In this document: in pieces, positions 30,005 through 38,037 of the stretch | Layout: each line of letters opens with the position of its first letter | How positions within the stretch are numbered: the first letter of the stretch is position 1 | NCBI GenBank assembly: GCA_964541075.1 | Contig: CAZIPZ010000009.1 | Coordinates: 1-38,914 of the forward strand | Reading direction: 5' to 3' | Length of the DNA: 38,914 bases | Source of the DNA: CAZIPZ01 sp964541075 | GTDB taxonomy: Bacteria > Acidobacteriota > Terriglobia > 20CM-2-55-15 | Program-made: the position numbers and the translations under genes | Notes under the pieces: model-generated | Database searches by the model: none | Told to the model about the DNA's origin: nothing | The model's input: the letters and a program-made list of their open reading frames with translations, nothing else

Positions 30005-32031
30005 TGTCCTGCGACTCCAATTGATACGATCTGTACGTTCGGGGGAATGTCATTTGGTGAAATCACCGCCAGCGGCGGCATAAATCGCTCGATCAGCTTT
30101 CGCAAATGGAACCGCAGGCCGCTCGAGCAGAGCAGCGTCCATTGCGAGGCCATGGTCCTCTGGCAGGTGTCCGACAAGGCGTGAATCAGCTGTTCGAATG
30201 TTTTCGCGTCTAGGGCGAGATAAGTGCCGGAATCATTGCGAACGAGAGATTGGTTCAGTCGGTTCTCCCATTCCGGAGTTAGCGTGATCACCGCCAGCTC
30301 GCCCTTTTCGTTGAGTAATCCTTTGCTGATGGAACGGTTGAGGGCGGAGCGCGTCATTTCGGTGAGCGTGACGTGGTCCTTGGTTTGAGCGCCGTAGTCC
30401 GCAAGCGTTTCAAAAATCGTGATGAGGTCGCGAATCGAGACTCTCTCGCGAAGCAGGTTTTGGAGAACCTTTTGGATTTCACCCACGGAGAGCGTCTTTG
30501 GAACGAGCTCTTCGATCAGCTTTGGATGCGTCTCGCCGACGTAGTCAATGAGAGCCTTCACTTCCTGTCGCCCGACGAGTTCGTAGGCGTGGTTGCGGAT
30601 GGTCTCCGTCAGGTGAGTCGCCAAAACCGTGGGTGGATCAACAACGGTGTAGTTCATTAGCTGCGCCCGCTCGCGGTTTTCCTTCGAGATCCAGAATGCG
30701 GGCAGACCAAATGTCGGTTCCTTCGTCGGTGAACCTTCGATGGGTCCAGTAACGTTGCCGGGGTTGATGGCCAGGAATTTGTCGCTGGCCAGGTCGCCGC
30801 GGGCGATTTCAACGCCTTTGAGCAGAATCGCGTATTCGCGGGCGCCGAGCTTCAAGTTGTCGCTGATGTTGACGGGCGGAACGATGACGCCCATTTCCTG
30901 CGCGATTTGCTTCCGAATCGAGCGAATACGATTCAGGAAGTCGCCACCCTGTTGAACATCAACAATGCCGACCAGTCCGTATCCGATTTCAATGGCCAGG
31001 CTGTCGATTTTCAGGAACGTGGTGGCTTTCTCGGGCGTGATCGTTTCCTTCGCCGATTCGTCGCGAATTGGCGCAAGCTCGCGCCGCTTCGCAGCTTCGG
31101 AAATGCTATAGGCAACGAAAGCAAGCGTGGACGCGAGGAGAAAGAAAGAGAATTTAGGAAAGCCGGGAATCAAGGCCATACCTGCCAGAATTCCCGAACC
31201 GAAGAACGCCGGCTTCGGATTCGAAAAAAGCTGGGTCGACACCTGCTCGCCCATATTCATATCCGATGCGGCGCGCGTCGTGACGAGACCGCCGGCGATC
31301 GATATCAACAAAGACGGAATCGCGGTGACGAGACCGTCGCCAATAGTAAGAATTGTGAAGGTCGTGGCCGCAGATAGAACCGGCATGTTGTGTTGAAACA
31401 CACCGATGAAAAGGCCGCCGACGATATTGATAAGCGTGATGAGAATCGACGCCATGGCGTCGCGCTGCGTGAAGCGAATGGCGCCGTCCATCGAGCCGTA
31501 GAATTCTGCTTCCTTGCCGATTTCCACTCGCCGTTCGCGGGCTTCCTGTTGATCGATGATTCCCGCGTTCAGGTCGGCGTCTATTGCAAGCTGCTTGCCC
31601 GGCAAGGCATCCAATGTGAATCGAGCGGTGACTTCCGAAATACGAACGGCGCCGTGATTGATCACGACGTACTGAATGACGATCAGAACCAAAAATATGA
31701 CAATGCCGACAGCGTAGTTTCCGCCTACCACAAACTGACCGAACGCTTTGATAACTCCGCCTGCAGCCTCCAGACCTTCATTGCCGTGAAGAAGAATCAA
31801 ACGGGTCGATGCGATATTGAGTGAAAGTCGAAAAAGCGTGGTGAGGAGCAAGATCGACGGAAACGAAGAAAACTGAACCGGATTCAGCAGGTAGACCGCG
31901 GAAAGAAGAATGACTACAGATAAAGCAATGTTGGTCGATATAAGGAGGTCGAGGATCAGGGGAGGCAGCGGCATGATGACGGCAGCCAGGATGATTATGA
32001 CTGCTATCGGCATTGCTAACTGTGTCTTCAT
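30001..32031 (-). CDS. flhA: Flagellar export gate protein FlhA
   Basis: 676 residues. The N-terminal half has eight membrane helices beginning MAMPIAVIIILAAVIMPLPPLILDLLIS; the FHIPEP-type signature and the ISEVTARFTLDALPGKQLAIDADLNAG loop occur near 145-170 (first-part motifs). The C-terminal cytoplasmic part includes DVQQGGDFLNRIRSIRKQIAQEMG and EYAILLKGVEIARGDL, which form the chaperone-docking ring. AAGGAAGG lies before the ATG. It forms the nonameric export gate with FliP/Q/R and FlhB. Confidence 0.97.
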   Translation of the reverse strand: MKTQLAMPIAVIIILAAVIMPLPPLILDLLISTNIALSVVILLSAVYLLNPVQFSSFPSILLLTTLFRLSLNIASTRLILLHGNEGLEAAGGVIKAFGQFVVGGNYAVGIVIFLVLIVIQYVVINHGAVRISEVTARFTLDALPGKQLAIDADLNAGIIDQQEARERRVEIGKEAEFYGSMDGAIRFTQRDAMASILITLINIVGGLFIGVFQHNMPVLSAATTFTILTIGDGLVTAIPSLLISIAGGLVTTRAASDMNMGEQVSTQLFSNPKPAFFGSGILAGMALIPGFPKFSFFLLASTLAFVAYSISEAAKRRELAPIRDESAKETITPEKATTFLKIDSLAIEIGYGLVGIVDVQQGGDFLNRIRSIRKQIAQEMGVIVPPVNISDNLKLGAREYAILLKGVEIARGDLASDKFLAINPGNVTGPIEGSPTKEPTFGLPAFWISKENRERAQLMNYTVVDPPTVLATHLTETIRNHAYELVGRQEVKALIDYVGETHPKLIEELVPKTLSVGEIQKVLQNLLRERVSIRDLITIFETLADYGAQTKDHVTLTEMTRSALNRSISKGLLNEKGELAVITLTPEWENRLNQSLVRNDSGTYLALDAKTFEQLIHALSDTCQRTMASQWTLLCSSGLRFHLRKLIERFMPPLAVISPNDIPPNVQIVSIGVAGQ

Positions 32032-32055
32032 CTGGTCCTTCCTTGGGCCCTAGCC

Positions 32056-32072
32056 GCGGGCGTCATGCCCGC
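32056..32072. repeat. Short palindrome in the flhB-flhA gap, REP-like
   Basis: GCGGGC (32056-32061) and GCCCGC (32067-32072) flank a five-base loop. The minus-strand reading TGCGGGCATGACGCCCGCGG has the look of dispersed extragenic palindromes of GC-rich genomes. It sits in the only sizable gap (96 bases) inside the flhB-flhA part of the operon and could act on mRNA stability. Confidence 0.35.
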
Positions 32073-32127
32073 ACTGCCTTTTACGCCGCTGCGTCTTATG
32101 CCAAAGCACGCGCGGCGCCAATGCGCT

Positions 32128-33177
32128 TCAGCTTCGCTTGCGAACCTTGTAAACGTATGCCAGCACTTCGGCAACAGCCTTATAGAGGTCCATCGGGATC
32201 TCCTGTTCAACCTCGACTGCCTTGTATAAAGCCCGTGCAAGAGGCACGTTTTCGACGGTCGGGATGTCATGTTCCCGACCCACTTCTTTGATCCGCTGAG
32301 CCAGCCAGTTGCGACCCTTTGCCACCACACGTGGAGCGGTCATCCGATCGGGTTTGTATTCAAGCGCCACCGCATAGTGTGTCGGGTTCGTGACAATGAC
32401 GTCCGCGTCCTTAACGCGAGACATCATGCGCCTGCGGGCAGATTCGCGTTGGATCGAACGGATCTTTCCCTTGATGGCAGGATTGCCTTCAAGAGCTTTC
32501 ATGTCTTCCTTAACTTCGGCTTTCGTTTGCTTGATGCTCTCTTCAAAGCGCCAACGTTGAATAAAGAAGTCCGCCACCGCCAGAACCACAACGACGCCAG
32601 TCACGTAGGTAAGGGCGCGAAGGATGATGGTGCGCATGATGCCGTTGGAGGCCTCGATCGACTGAGCAGGCATAGTGACGATTTGCGCCCAGTAGAGCGT
32701 GAACGTCTGCCAGACCAGCACCCCAATAACTCCGATCATGAGCGACAATTTCATCCACTCCATCCAGGAGATTTTGGTTTTTAATCGAGATAGGCCCTGC
32801 GCTGGATTCAAACGATCCCATTTGAAACCCACTTTTTCCGAGGCAAAGACCGGAAGGCCTTGGACGATGTTCCCTGCAAGCGCCGCAAGCACGACAGCCC
32901 CAAATACCGGAGCGGAGGCGACTAGAAAGTAGACGCCGGCATTGCGAATCATCTGCGTCAGCATTTCCTCGGGACGGTCCGATGCGGCATTGGTCAGGAG
33001 ACCGCCGAAGAAGGAACGAAATCCGTCCACGGAGGGCATATAGGCGAACACGATCCCTATAGCCACTGCCAGCGTGAACGCCGAAGTGAGCTCTTGAGAA
33101 TATGCGAACTGGCCTTCGTCGCGCGCCTTCTGGCGCCGTCTCGATGTCGCTTTCTCAGTGCGTTCGTTGCTCGCCAT
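32128..33177 (-). CDS. flhB: Flagellar export switch protein FlhB
   Basis: 349 residues. Begins NERTEKATSRRRQKARDEGQFAYSQEL, the standard FlhB N-terminus. Four membrane helices follow (about 31-50, 84-106, 143-165, 184-205). The cytoplasmic domain holds the self-cleaving NPTH at 264-267 (VIVTNPTHYAVAL), then RVVAKGRNWLAQRIKEVGREHDIP. FlhB cleavage switches export from rod/hook to filament substrates with FliK. It abuts fliR exactly. Confidence 0.97.
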   Translation of the reverse strand: MASNERTEKATSRRRQKARDEGQFAYSQELTSAFTLAVAIGIVFAYMPSVDGFRSFFGGLLTNAASDRPEEMLTQMIRNAGVYFLVASAPVFGAVVLAALAGNIVQGLPVFASEKVGFKWDRLNPAQGLSRLKTKISWMEWMKLSLMIGVIGVLVWQTFTLYWAQIVTMPAQSIEASNGIMRTIILRALTYVTGVVVVLAVADFFIQRWRFEESIKQTKAEVKEDMKALEGNPAIKGKIRSIQRESARRRMMSRVKDADVIVTNPTHYAVALEYKPDRMTAPRVVAKGRNWLAQRIKEVGREHDIPTVENVPLARALYKAVEVEQEIPMDLYKAVAEVLAYVYKVRKRS

Positions 33178-33933
33178 CTAGCGGGATCTCAACACAACAG
33201 CATCAAGAACTCCGGACATTGCATGGGGCATGTAGACCAGCGATGCTCCGAGAACGATGAGTCCGATGAGAAGTTTCAGTGGAGCGGTTACGACCATTGT
33301 GTTGATTTGCGGCTGCATCCGCGCAATGAAACCGACTGTCACCTCAACAACAAACGTGGCGAGAAAGACAGGCAGGGCGATTTTCCAACCGATAATGAAA
33401 ATCTCCTTGGAGACCTCGAAAAGAGTGTCAAACCATTGTCCTGGAACAACAGAAGCGCCGACGGGAAATGCCGCATAACTGGTCGCCAGGGCCCTGAAAA
33501 TATTGTGATGTTGATCTGTCGCCAAAAGAATCATGTAACCCATCATCGTGAAGAACGCCGCCATGAGGGTCGACCGGTTCATGGTCTGAGGATCAATCGC
33601 CTGGACTGCGGAAAATCCCAGGTGATAGCTCACAAGCCCGCCGCCCATGTGGAGTCCAGCGAAAGCGATGCGAATTCCCATGGAGACAAGCGTGCCGATC
33701 AGCAGCTCCGTTGGAATTACGAGCCCTGGGTTCGAGTACGCCGCTGCGTCGATCGGAACGACCGAGGCCACACCGGCAGCGATCGACAATACGAGCAGAA
33801 TACGAAGGTATTGCGGCAAACCGTAGTATCCCCAAATCGGAGCAAACAGAAGCGCGGCGCCCACACGAATGCTGATGATGACGATGTGGATCAGGTAGAA
33901 GTACGGGATTGAGAGGGAAAACATACGGTCCAT
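33178..33933 (-). CDS. fliR: Flagellar export protein FliR
   Basis: 251 residues with about six membrane helices. Recognisable stretches: RVGAALLFAPIWGYYGLPQYLRILLVLSIAAG, and VIPTELLIGTLVSMGIRIAFAGLHMGGGLVSYHLG, then MNRSTLMAAFFTMMGYMILLA. Start at ATG 33933; a second ATG four codons on (MFSL) is also possible. It forms the export gate core with FliP and FliQ. Confidence 0.95.
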   Translation of the reverse strand: MDRMFSLSIPYFYLIHIVIISIRVGAALLFAPIWGYYGLPQYLRILLVLSIAAGVASVVPIDAAAYSNPGLVIPTELLIGTLVSMGIRIAFAGLHMGGGLVSYHLGFSAVQAIDPQTMNRSTLMAAFFTMMGYMILLATDQHHNIFRALATSYAAFPVGASVVPGQWFDTLFEVSKEIFIIGWKIALPVFLATFVVEVTVGFIARMQPQINTMVVTAPLKLLIGLIVLGASLVYMPHAMSGVLDAVVLRSR

Positions 33934-33940
33934 CGGGCCG

Positions 33941-34210
33941 TCATTTCACATACATGTCGAAGGAGGACAGCAGTGACTGTGTGTACGACACCATCGTGCC
34001 CATCATCCACGGGAAAACCACAAGAAATACGACGAAGGTAACAACAATCCTCGGCACGAATGCCAGCGCCGTGTCATGAATGGAAGTGATGATCTGCAGG
34101 ATGCTGATAATCACACCGACGATCAATCCCGCACCCAACATGGGCGCGCTCACCAATAACACGGTTTCCAGCGTTTGTTTCGCGAGACGCATGATTAAGT
34201 CTTCAGACAT
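33941..34210 (-). CDS. fliQ: Flagellar export protein FliQ
   Basis: 89 residues, two membrane helices. Sequence markers: IMRLAKQTLETVLLVSAPMLGAGLIVGVIISILQ and TSIHDTALAFVPRIVVTFVVFLVVFPWMMG, where the usual ...Q.TQI.E.TL.F.PK... pattern reads ITSIHDTALAFVPR. It overlaps fliP by 8 bases. Confidence 0.96.
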   Translation of the reverse strand: MSEDLIMRLAKQTLETVLLVSAPMLGAGLIVGVIISILQIITSIHDTALAFVPRIVVTFVVFLVVFPWMMGTMVSYTQSLLSSFDMYVK

Positions 34211-34922
34211 AACTCTTTACCAATGAGGTGATGACCAAACTCCAGCCATCCACCATTATGAAAAGCAGAATTTTGAAAGGCAGTGAGACCATGACCGGTG
34301 GGAGCTGCATCATACCCATGGATAACAGGACCGACGAAACAACCATGTCGATGACCAGAAAAGGCAGAAACAATACGAAGCCGATCTGAAACGCGGTTTT
34401 GATTTCAGAAATCATGAAAGCAGGCGCCACTGCGCGCATCGGGATATCGTCTGGACCGGTAGGTCTAGGACTATTAGAGAGCTCGACAAACAGCTTCAGA
34501 TCTTTCTCCCGCGTGCTTTTCAGCATGAACTGTTTCAACGGAGCTGCACCGCGCTCGATAGCCTGCGACTGGTCGATCTCGCCCTTAGACCACGGTTCAT
34601 AGGCCTCGTTATACATGGCCGTCAGCGTCGGATTCATGATGAAGAACGATAGAAAGAGTGCGAGTCCGATCAGGATCTGATTCGATGGCGCTTCCTGAGT
34701 GCCAAGCGCCTGTCGCAGAAAATGAAAAACAATGATGATCCGGGTGAATGATGACAGCGAAATGATGATCGCCGGTATAAACGTCAACAGCGTCATCAAG
34801 ATCAGGATTTGCACCGGCATCGTCATTTGAATCTGGCCGTTGCTTCCCGTCATATCGAGCTTCAGGCTCGATTCCACAGGCGGCGCAGCCGCAAGCATGG
34901 TTGTAAAGATCCAGGAATTCAT
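34203..34922 (-). CDS. fliP: Flagellar export protein FliP
   Basis: 239 residues from ATG 34922, which overlaps fliO's stop as ATGA; the open frame upstream is fliO in another phase. Markers: ILILMTLLTFIPAIIISLSSFTRIIIVFHFLRQALGTQ near the first half, MNPTLTAMYNEAYEPW, then AFMISEIKTAFQIGFVLFLPFLVIDMVVSSVLLSMGMMQLPPVMVSLPFKILLF. These are the classical FliP signatures. Five FliP subunits form the export pore. Confidence 0.97.
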   Translation of the reverse strand: MNSWIFTTMLAAAPPVESSLKLDMTGSNGQIQMTMPVQILILMTLLTFIPAIIISLSSFTRIIIVFHFLRQALGTQEAPSNQILIGLALFLSFFIMNPTLTAMYNEAYEPWSKGEIDQSQAIERGAAPLKQFMLKSTREKDLKLFVELSNSPRPTGPDDIPMRAVAPAFMISEIKTAFQIGFVLFLPFLVIDMVVSSVLLSMGMMQLPPVMVSLPFKILLFIMVDGWSLVITSLVKSYV

Positions 34923-35155
34923 TTGGATAACTTGTCGAGTATTGAAATGGATTCGCGCGTAACGCCGATCAGCAATTCCTCTCCGCGAATTTTCACAACG
35001 AGGAGCCGGCACCGGTCGCCAAGATGAAGTTGCTCGGAGACGGAAAGATCACGCGCTACTGCCATTGAAGGAACGTACTTTTTCAAAAGCTGAAGCGTCA
35101 GCAGCAGCCCGCCGAGAATGAGAACCAGAGAGCCGATGACTTGAAAAGCCATCAT
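34919..35155 (-). CDS. fliO: Flagellar protein FliO
   Basis: 78 residues. One membrane helix near the start (FQVIGSLVLILGGLLLTLQLLKKYV) is followed by a small cytoplasmic beta domain with VSEQLHLGDRCRLLVVKIRGEELLIGVT, a FliO/FliZ hallmark. FliO helps FliP ring assembly. It overlaps both fliN2 and fliP by 4 bases. The short form is typical. Confidence 0.88.
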   Translation of the reverse strand: MMAFQVIGSLVLILGGLLLTLQLLKKYVPSMAVARDLSVSEQLHLGDRCRLLVVKIRGEELLIGVTRESISILDKLSK

Positions 35156-35448
35156 ATGCTCATCGACCCCGGCTTAAAGACTTCGATGATTCGAACGCCC
35201 GAGGTTTGCTCGACCGCAATAACCTCGCCTCGTCCAACGGACACACCGTTGACGCAAACGTCGAAGGGTTCACCGGCAGGCTTCTTCAACTCGATCACCG
35301 CTCCGCTGGCAAGCCTCATGAGGTCGCGGACCCGAAGGCGCATACGGCCGACCTCGATGGAAATCTGAAGTGGAATATCGTGTACTGACGCGAGCTCACG
35401 GAGCATCGCGTTGGTTCGCAGTGCAAGGGCCTCTTGTTTTTCGCTCAT
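35152..35448 (-). CDS. FliN paralogue (copy 2) in the fliL-fliO position
   Basis: 98 residues with a SpoA domain: IPLQISIEVGRMRLRVRDLM, LASGAVIELKKPAGEPFDVCVNGVSVGRGEVIAVEQTSGVRIIEV. It differs clearly from copy 1 at 26892-27194, with which it shares the VIEL, VNG and RGEV core. It lies between fliL and fliO, where fliM-fliN normally stand, while fliM and copy 1 are near fliA. It may form an alternative C-ring layer or a FliN specialised for export. Overlaps both neighbours by 4 bases. Confidence 0.9.
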   Translation of the reverse strand: MSEKQEALALRTNAMLRELASVHDIPLQISIEVGRMRLRVRDLMRLASGAVIELKKPAGEPFDVCVNGVSVGRGEVIAVEQTSGVRIIEVFKPGSMSI

Positions 35449-35990
35449 AGCTGGATCACAAATTCAGTGAACATAACGTCCGCAAGCTTGGGTTCGTGGA
35501 AATAGATGGCGACCTTATCTTTTATCTCTTGGCGCAGATGGCTCTTGCCCTCCGCGTTAATAAGCTGCTGAGAGGACTTGGCGGCCAGGCTTTCGAGAAT
35601 AACGTCGCGAAGTTTTAGCTGAAGCGCCTGGTTTTCGAGAATCTCAGGAAGCTTTTCCTTGTCGTCGATCAATAGATTGATTTTGATTCTTAGGTAGCGC
35701 GGCGCGTCGGTGTCGGCGAGATTCACGACAAATGGCTCGAGAGTCACGACGGCGCCCTTTTCGAGCAATTCCGCCATTTCTTCCGCTTCGGTCTTCTTGT
35801 TTTCGGCGCCTTCCTGTTCAGGTGCGCCGGCCGAAAGAGTCTTCTTGACCAGCAGCCATGAAGTCACTGCACCTGACCCGCTGGACAAAAGCGCCAGAAC
35901 GATGATCAACAGCGGCTTCTTGAGGGAAGGTAGTTTGAAACCTTTTTTCGGTTTCGGTTGTTCTTCTGCGACAACTGTTTCTTCGGGCAC
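35445..35990 (-). CDS. fliL: Flagellar basal body-associated protein FliL
   Basis: 181 residues begun by GTG 35990 with GAGGAGGA five bases upstream. A short basic N-terminus is followed by one membrane helix (LLIIVLALLSSGSGAVTSWLLV, about 28-48). The periplasmic part has the FliL pattern VTLEPFVVNLADTDAPRYLRIKINLLI and LRDVILESLAAKSSQQLINAEGKSHLRQEI, ending FTEFVIQL. FliL surrounds the stator and stabilises it. The ribosome site can be hidden in a hairpin (35998-36017). Confidence 0.94.
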   Translation of the reverse strand: MPEETVVAEEQPKPKKGFKLPSLKKPLLIIVLALLSSGSGAVTSWLLVKKTLSAGAPEQEGAENKKTEAEEMAELLEKGAVVTLEPFVVNLADTDAPRYLRIKINLLIDDKEKLPEILENQALQLKLRDVILESLAAKSSQQLINAEGKSHLRQEIKDKVAIYFHEPKLADVMFTEFVIQL

Positions 35991-35997
35991 TTGAATC

Positions 35998-36017
35998 CTC
36001 CTCTACGAGCAGAGGAG
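35998..36017 (-). promoter_or_regulatory. Hairpin sequestering the fliL ribosome binding site
   Basis: In the minus-strand RNA, CTCCTCT (36017-36011) pairs fully with AGAGGAG (36004-35998), which is the core of the fliL Shine-Dalgarno. The loop is six bases. Folding would hide the ribosome site and lower fliL translation unless opened. Apart from this, the gap 35991-36152 holds no gene I can support. Confidence 0.55.
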
Positions 36018-36152
36018 AATGCACGAGCCTTGCCGTTTGTTAGGAATTGAAGAATGAAGGGCTTACGATTGTAGGGCGTCAAATCCCTGACCGGGACATG
36101 ACGTTAGGTCAACAAATGCGCGCCAAGGTTGGTGGCCGGAGCGCTTCACAAT

Positions 36153-36344
36153 TCATGCCTCGAAGAAGTGGTCGCCCATCTGACGAAGAATGTCTCGAAG
36201 TTCAAGGGCCTTTTGTTCGATCAGGCGGGAACGCTCCATCGCTTTAGGGCCGAGCTGCTCGAGTTGAAGCAGCTCGGCGTTCGCCAAAATCATTCCAACG
36301 CGATTATTAAGATCGTGCAGCCACTTTCTTAACGGTTCGTCCAT
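36153..36344 (-). CDS. Stand-alone DHp-like histidine phosphotransfer mini-protein (63 aa)
   Basis: 63 residues from ATG 36344. It begins MDEPLRKWLHDLNNRVGMIL, an H-box of the type HDLNNxxGxIL with candidate phospho-His10, followed by NAELLQLEQL and a second helix (MERSRLIEQKALELRDILRQM) as in a helical-hairpin DHp domain. There is no ATPase domain before or after it, so it is not a kinase on its own. It might act like a Spo0B-type or Hpt-type phosphotransferase, or a dimerisation partner of a kinase such as the hybrid one at 3016-4176, whose H-box (HELNNPLTTILGF) is alike. It lies between flgE and fliL. Ribosome site weak. Confidence 0.72.
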   Translation of the reverse strand: MDEPLRKWLHDLNNRVGMILANAELLQLEQLGPKAMERSRLIEQKALELRDILRQMGDHFFEA

Positions 36345-36367
36345 ATGCAAACCAATTTATCACGTGT

Positions 36368-37732
36368 CTACTGCCTGAGGTTCATGGTTTCCTGCATAAT
36401 TTGGTCGGTGACCGCGATGATCCGCGCGCTGGCCTGGTATCCGCGTTGGAACGTGATGATTTTTGTCATTTCGGTGGCGAGGTCCACGTTGGATTGCTCG
36501 ACAGCGCCGCTCGTGATCCTTCCGCGGCCGCCGTCGCCAGGAACTCCGAAGAAGCTGGCGCCGGAAGCAGTGGATTCGGCGAAGAACCCGCTTCCCATCG
36601 GGATCAAACCATCCACGTTGCTGAACTGGGCGAGCACAAGCTGTGCAACGTCCTGCGACCTGCCGTTGCTGAACACGGCGGAGATCGTGCCGTCGGACTG
36701 AATCGTCAGGTTGCTCAATGACCCTGCCGCAGCACCGTTCTGGCTGCTTGCGGTAACTTCACTCGGACTTGCAAATCCGCTCAAATTGATCGCGCCATTG
36801 TCGTTCAAGAGCTTCCACGTAAAGGCCGAGCTCAGGGTCGCTCCGCTCGCCATTTGGGGCAGGGTCACTCCGGTGTCGGGAATTTGCAGATCGGCCAAAG
36901 CCGGAGGCGTAGCAGGATCTGCGCCAATCCAGGCCGAGGTCAGTTTACCGGAGTTGTCGAACTGCAGCGCGCCGGCAGCCGGAGCGGCCGTCGCCACCGC
37001 GCCTGTGATCAGGCTGAGCTGTTCCGTATTGTCGGCGGCGACGCCGGCGGCTTCGTTTCTGGGAATGGTCACATCAAAACGCCACCTCGTCACGGGTGTT
37101 GCGCCCCCCGTGATCTCCTTTTCCATCGTGAGTGTTGCGACATGGGACTTGCCAAGGGAGTCGAAAACCTGAAAGGAAGTGTTGAACGTCGCTCCATCAG
37201 GTGCGTCCGCATCGAGATTCATGGCCAGTTCGAACTCCGATGTCGAAATCGGGTTGTTCACTCCGGAAGGCATTTTGATGGTCTTCAATCCCTGATTGCT
37301 GTCGATTTTTCCGGTCGTCGGATCTTGAATATAGCCTTGAACCTTGGATCCGTTTTCCGTTACGACGTTCCCATCGGCGTCCAGATGTAGGTTCCCGGCT
37401 CGGGTGTACTGCCGTCCGGCAACTCCGTTCGCAACGAGAAAGCCCTTTCCCTGAATCGCGACATCAAGAGGATTGTTCGTCGTTTGAACGGTTCCCTGAT
37501 TGAAGTTCGCGCGGATGCCCCCGACCTGCGCGCCCAAGCCGATGTGCGCTGTGCTTCCGGATTTGGCGGAGCCGGGCGTGCCGAAAAACTGCCCAAGAAC
37601 GTCCGTGAAAGAGACGTCGGACATCTTGAAGCCGACGGTGTTCAGATTCGCCAAATTGTTGCCGACAACGTTAAGACCTTGGCTGTTCGTTGAGAGGCCG
37701 GAAAGACCGGTTGAAAACATCGTAAGACTCAT
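36368..37732 (-). CDS. flgE: Flagellar hook protein FlgE
   Basis: 454 residues. It starts MFSTGLSGLSTNSQGLNVVGNNLANLNTVGFK (hook/rod motif) followed by NFNQGTVQTTNNPLDVAIQGKGFLV, then a D1 domain with an insertion (about 170-330) carrying the variable D2 region. The end is SGAVEQSNVDLATEMTKIITFQRGYQASARII, the FlgE C-terminal helix. It makes the hook. Its ATG overlaps flgD as ATGA. Confidence 0.97.
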   Translation of the reverse strand: MSLTMFSTGLSGLSTNSQGLNVVGNNLANLNTVGFKMSDVSFTDVLGQFFGTPGSAKSGSTAHIGLGAQVGGIRANFNQGTVQTTNNPLDVAIQGKGFLVANGVAGRQYTRAGNLHLDADGNVVTENGSKVQGYIQDPTTGKIDSNQGLKTIKMPSGVNNPISTSEFELAMNLDADAPDGATFNTSFQVFDSLGKSHVATLTMEKEITGGATPVTRWRFDVTIPRNEAAGVAADNTEQLSLITGAVATAAPAAGALQFDNSGKLTSAWIGADPATPPALADLQIPDTGVTLPQMASGATLSSAFTWKLLNDNGAINLSGFASPSEVTASSQNGAAAGSLSNLTIQSDGTISAVFSNGRSQDVAQLVLAQFSNVDGLIPMGSGFFAESTASGASFFGVPGDGGRGRITSGAVEQSNVDLATEMTKIITFQRGYQASARIIAVTDQIMQETMNLRQ

Positions 37733-38037
37733 TGCAGATCTCCTTGAAACGGATTTTTGGAATTTTCTGAAGCAGTGTTCGAATCTTCGGAATTCGATTT
37801 ATCAGCGTCGGATGTCTGTAACAGCGTTCGAATATTGATGAGCTCTTCGAGGCTCGAGAATTGAGTCAGCTGCGACACGAACTCCGTGCCGTCCTGAGGA
37901 TTCAGAGGATTCTGACTCTTGAGCTGCGTCACAAGCAGCTTCAAAAACTGCGATTGCTGCTCCTGAGCCTTGGTTTTGGATGAAGCAGCAGCGCTCTCGG
38001 TGTTGACCGATGGCGATGTTGAAGTAACAGGCAGCAT
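37729..38037 (-). CDS. flgD: Hook-capping protein FlgD, minimal form
   Basis: 102 residues, much shorter than enterobacterial FlgD (231). The conserved N-terminal part is present: QSQFLKLLVTQLKSQNPLNPQDGTEFVSQLTQFSSLEELINI, the FlgD signature. The C-terminal Tudor-like and Ig-like domains are absent; only a Ser/Asp/Asn-rich tail follows. The frame ends cleanly and is coupled to flgE by ATGA, so it is a complete short gene, not a broken one. Its start overlaps the fliK stop by one base. Confidence 0.93.
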   Translation of the reverse strand: MLPVTSTSPSVNTESAAASSKTKAQEQQSQFLKLLVTQLKSQNPLNPQDGTEFVSQLTQFSSLEELINIRTLLQTSDADKSNSEDSNTASENSKNPFQGDLQ

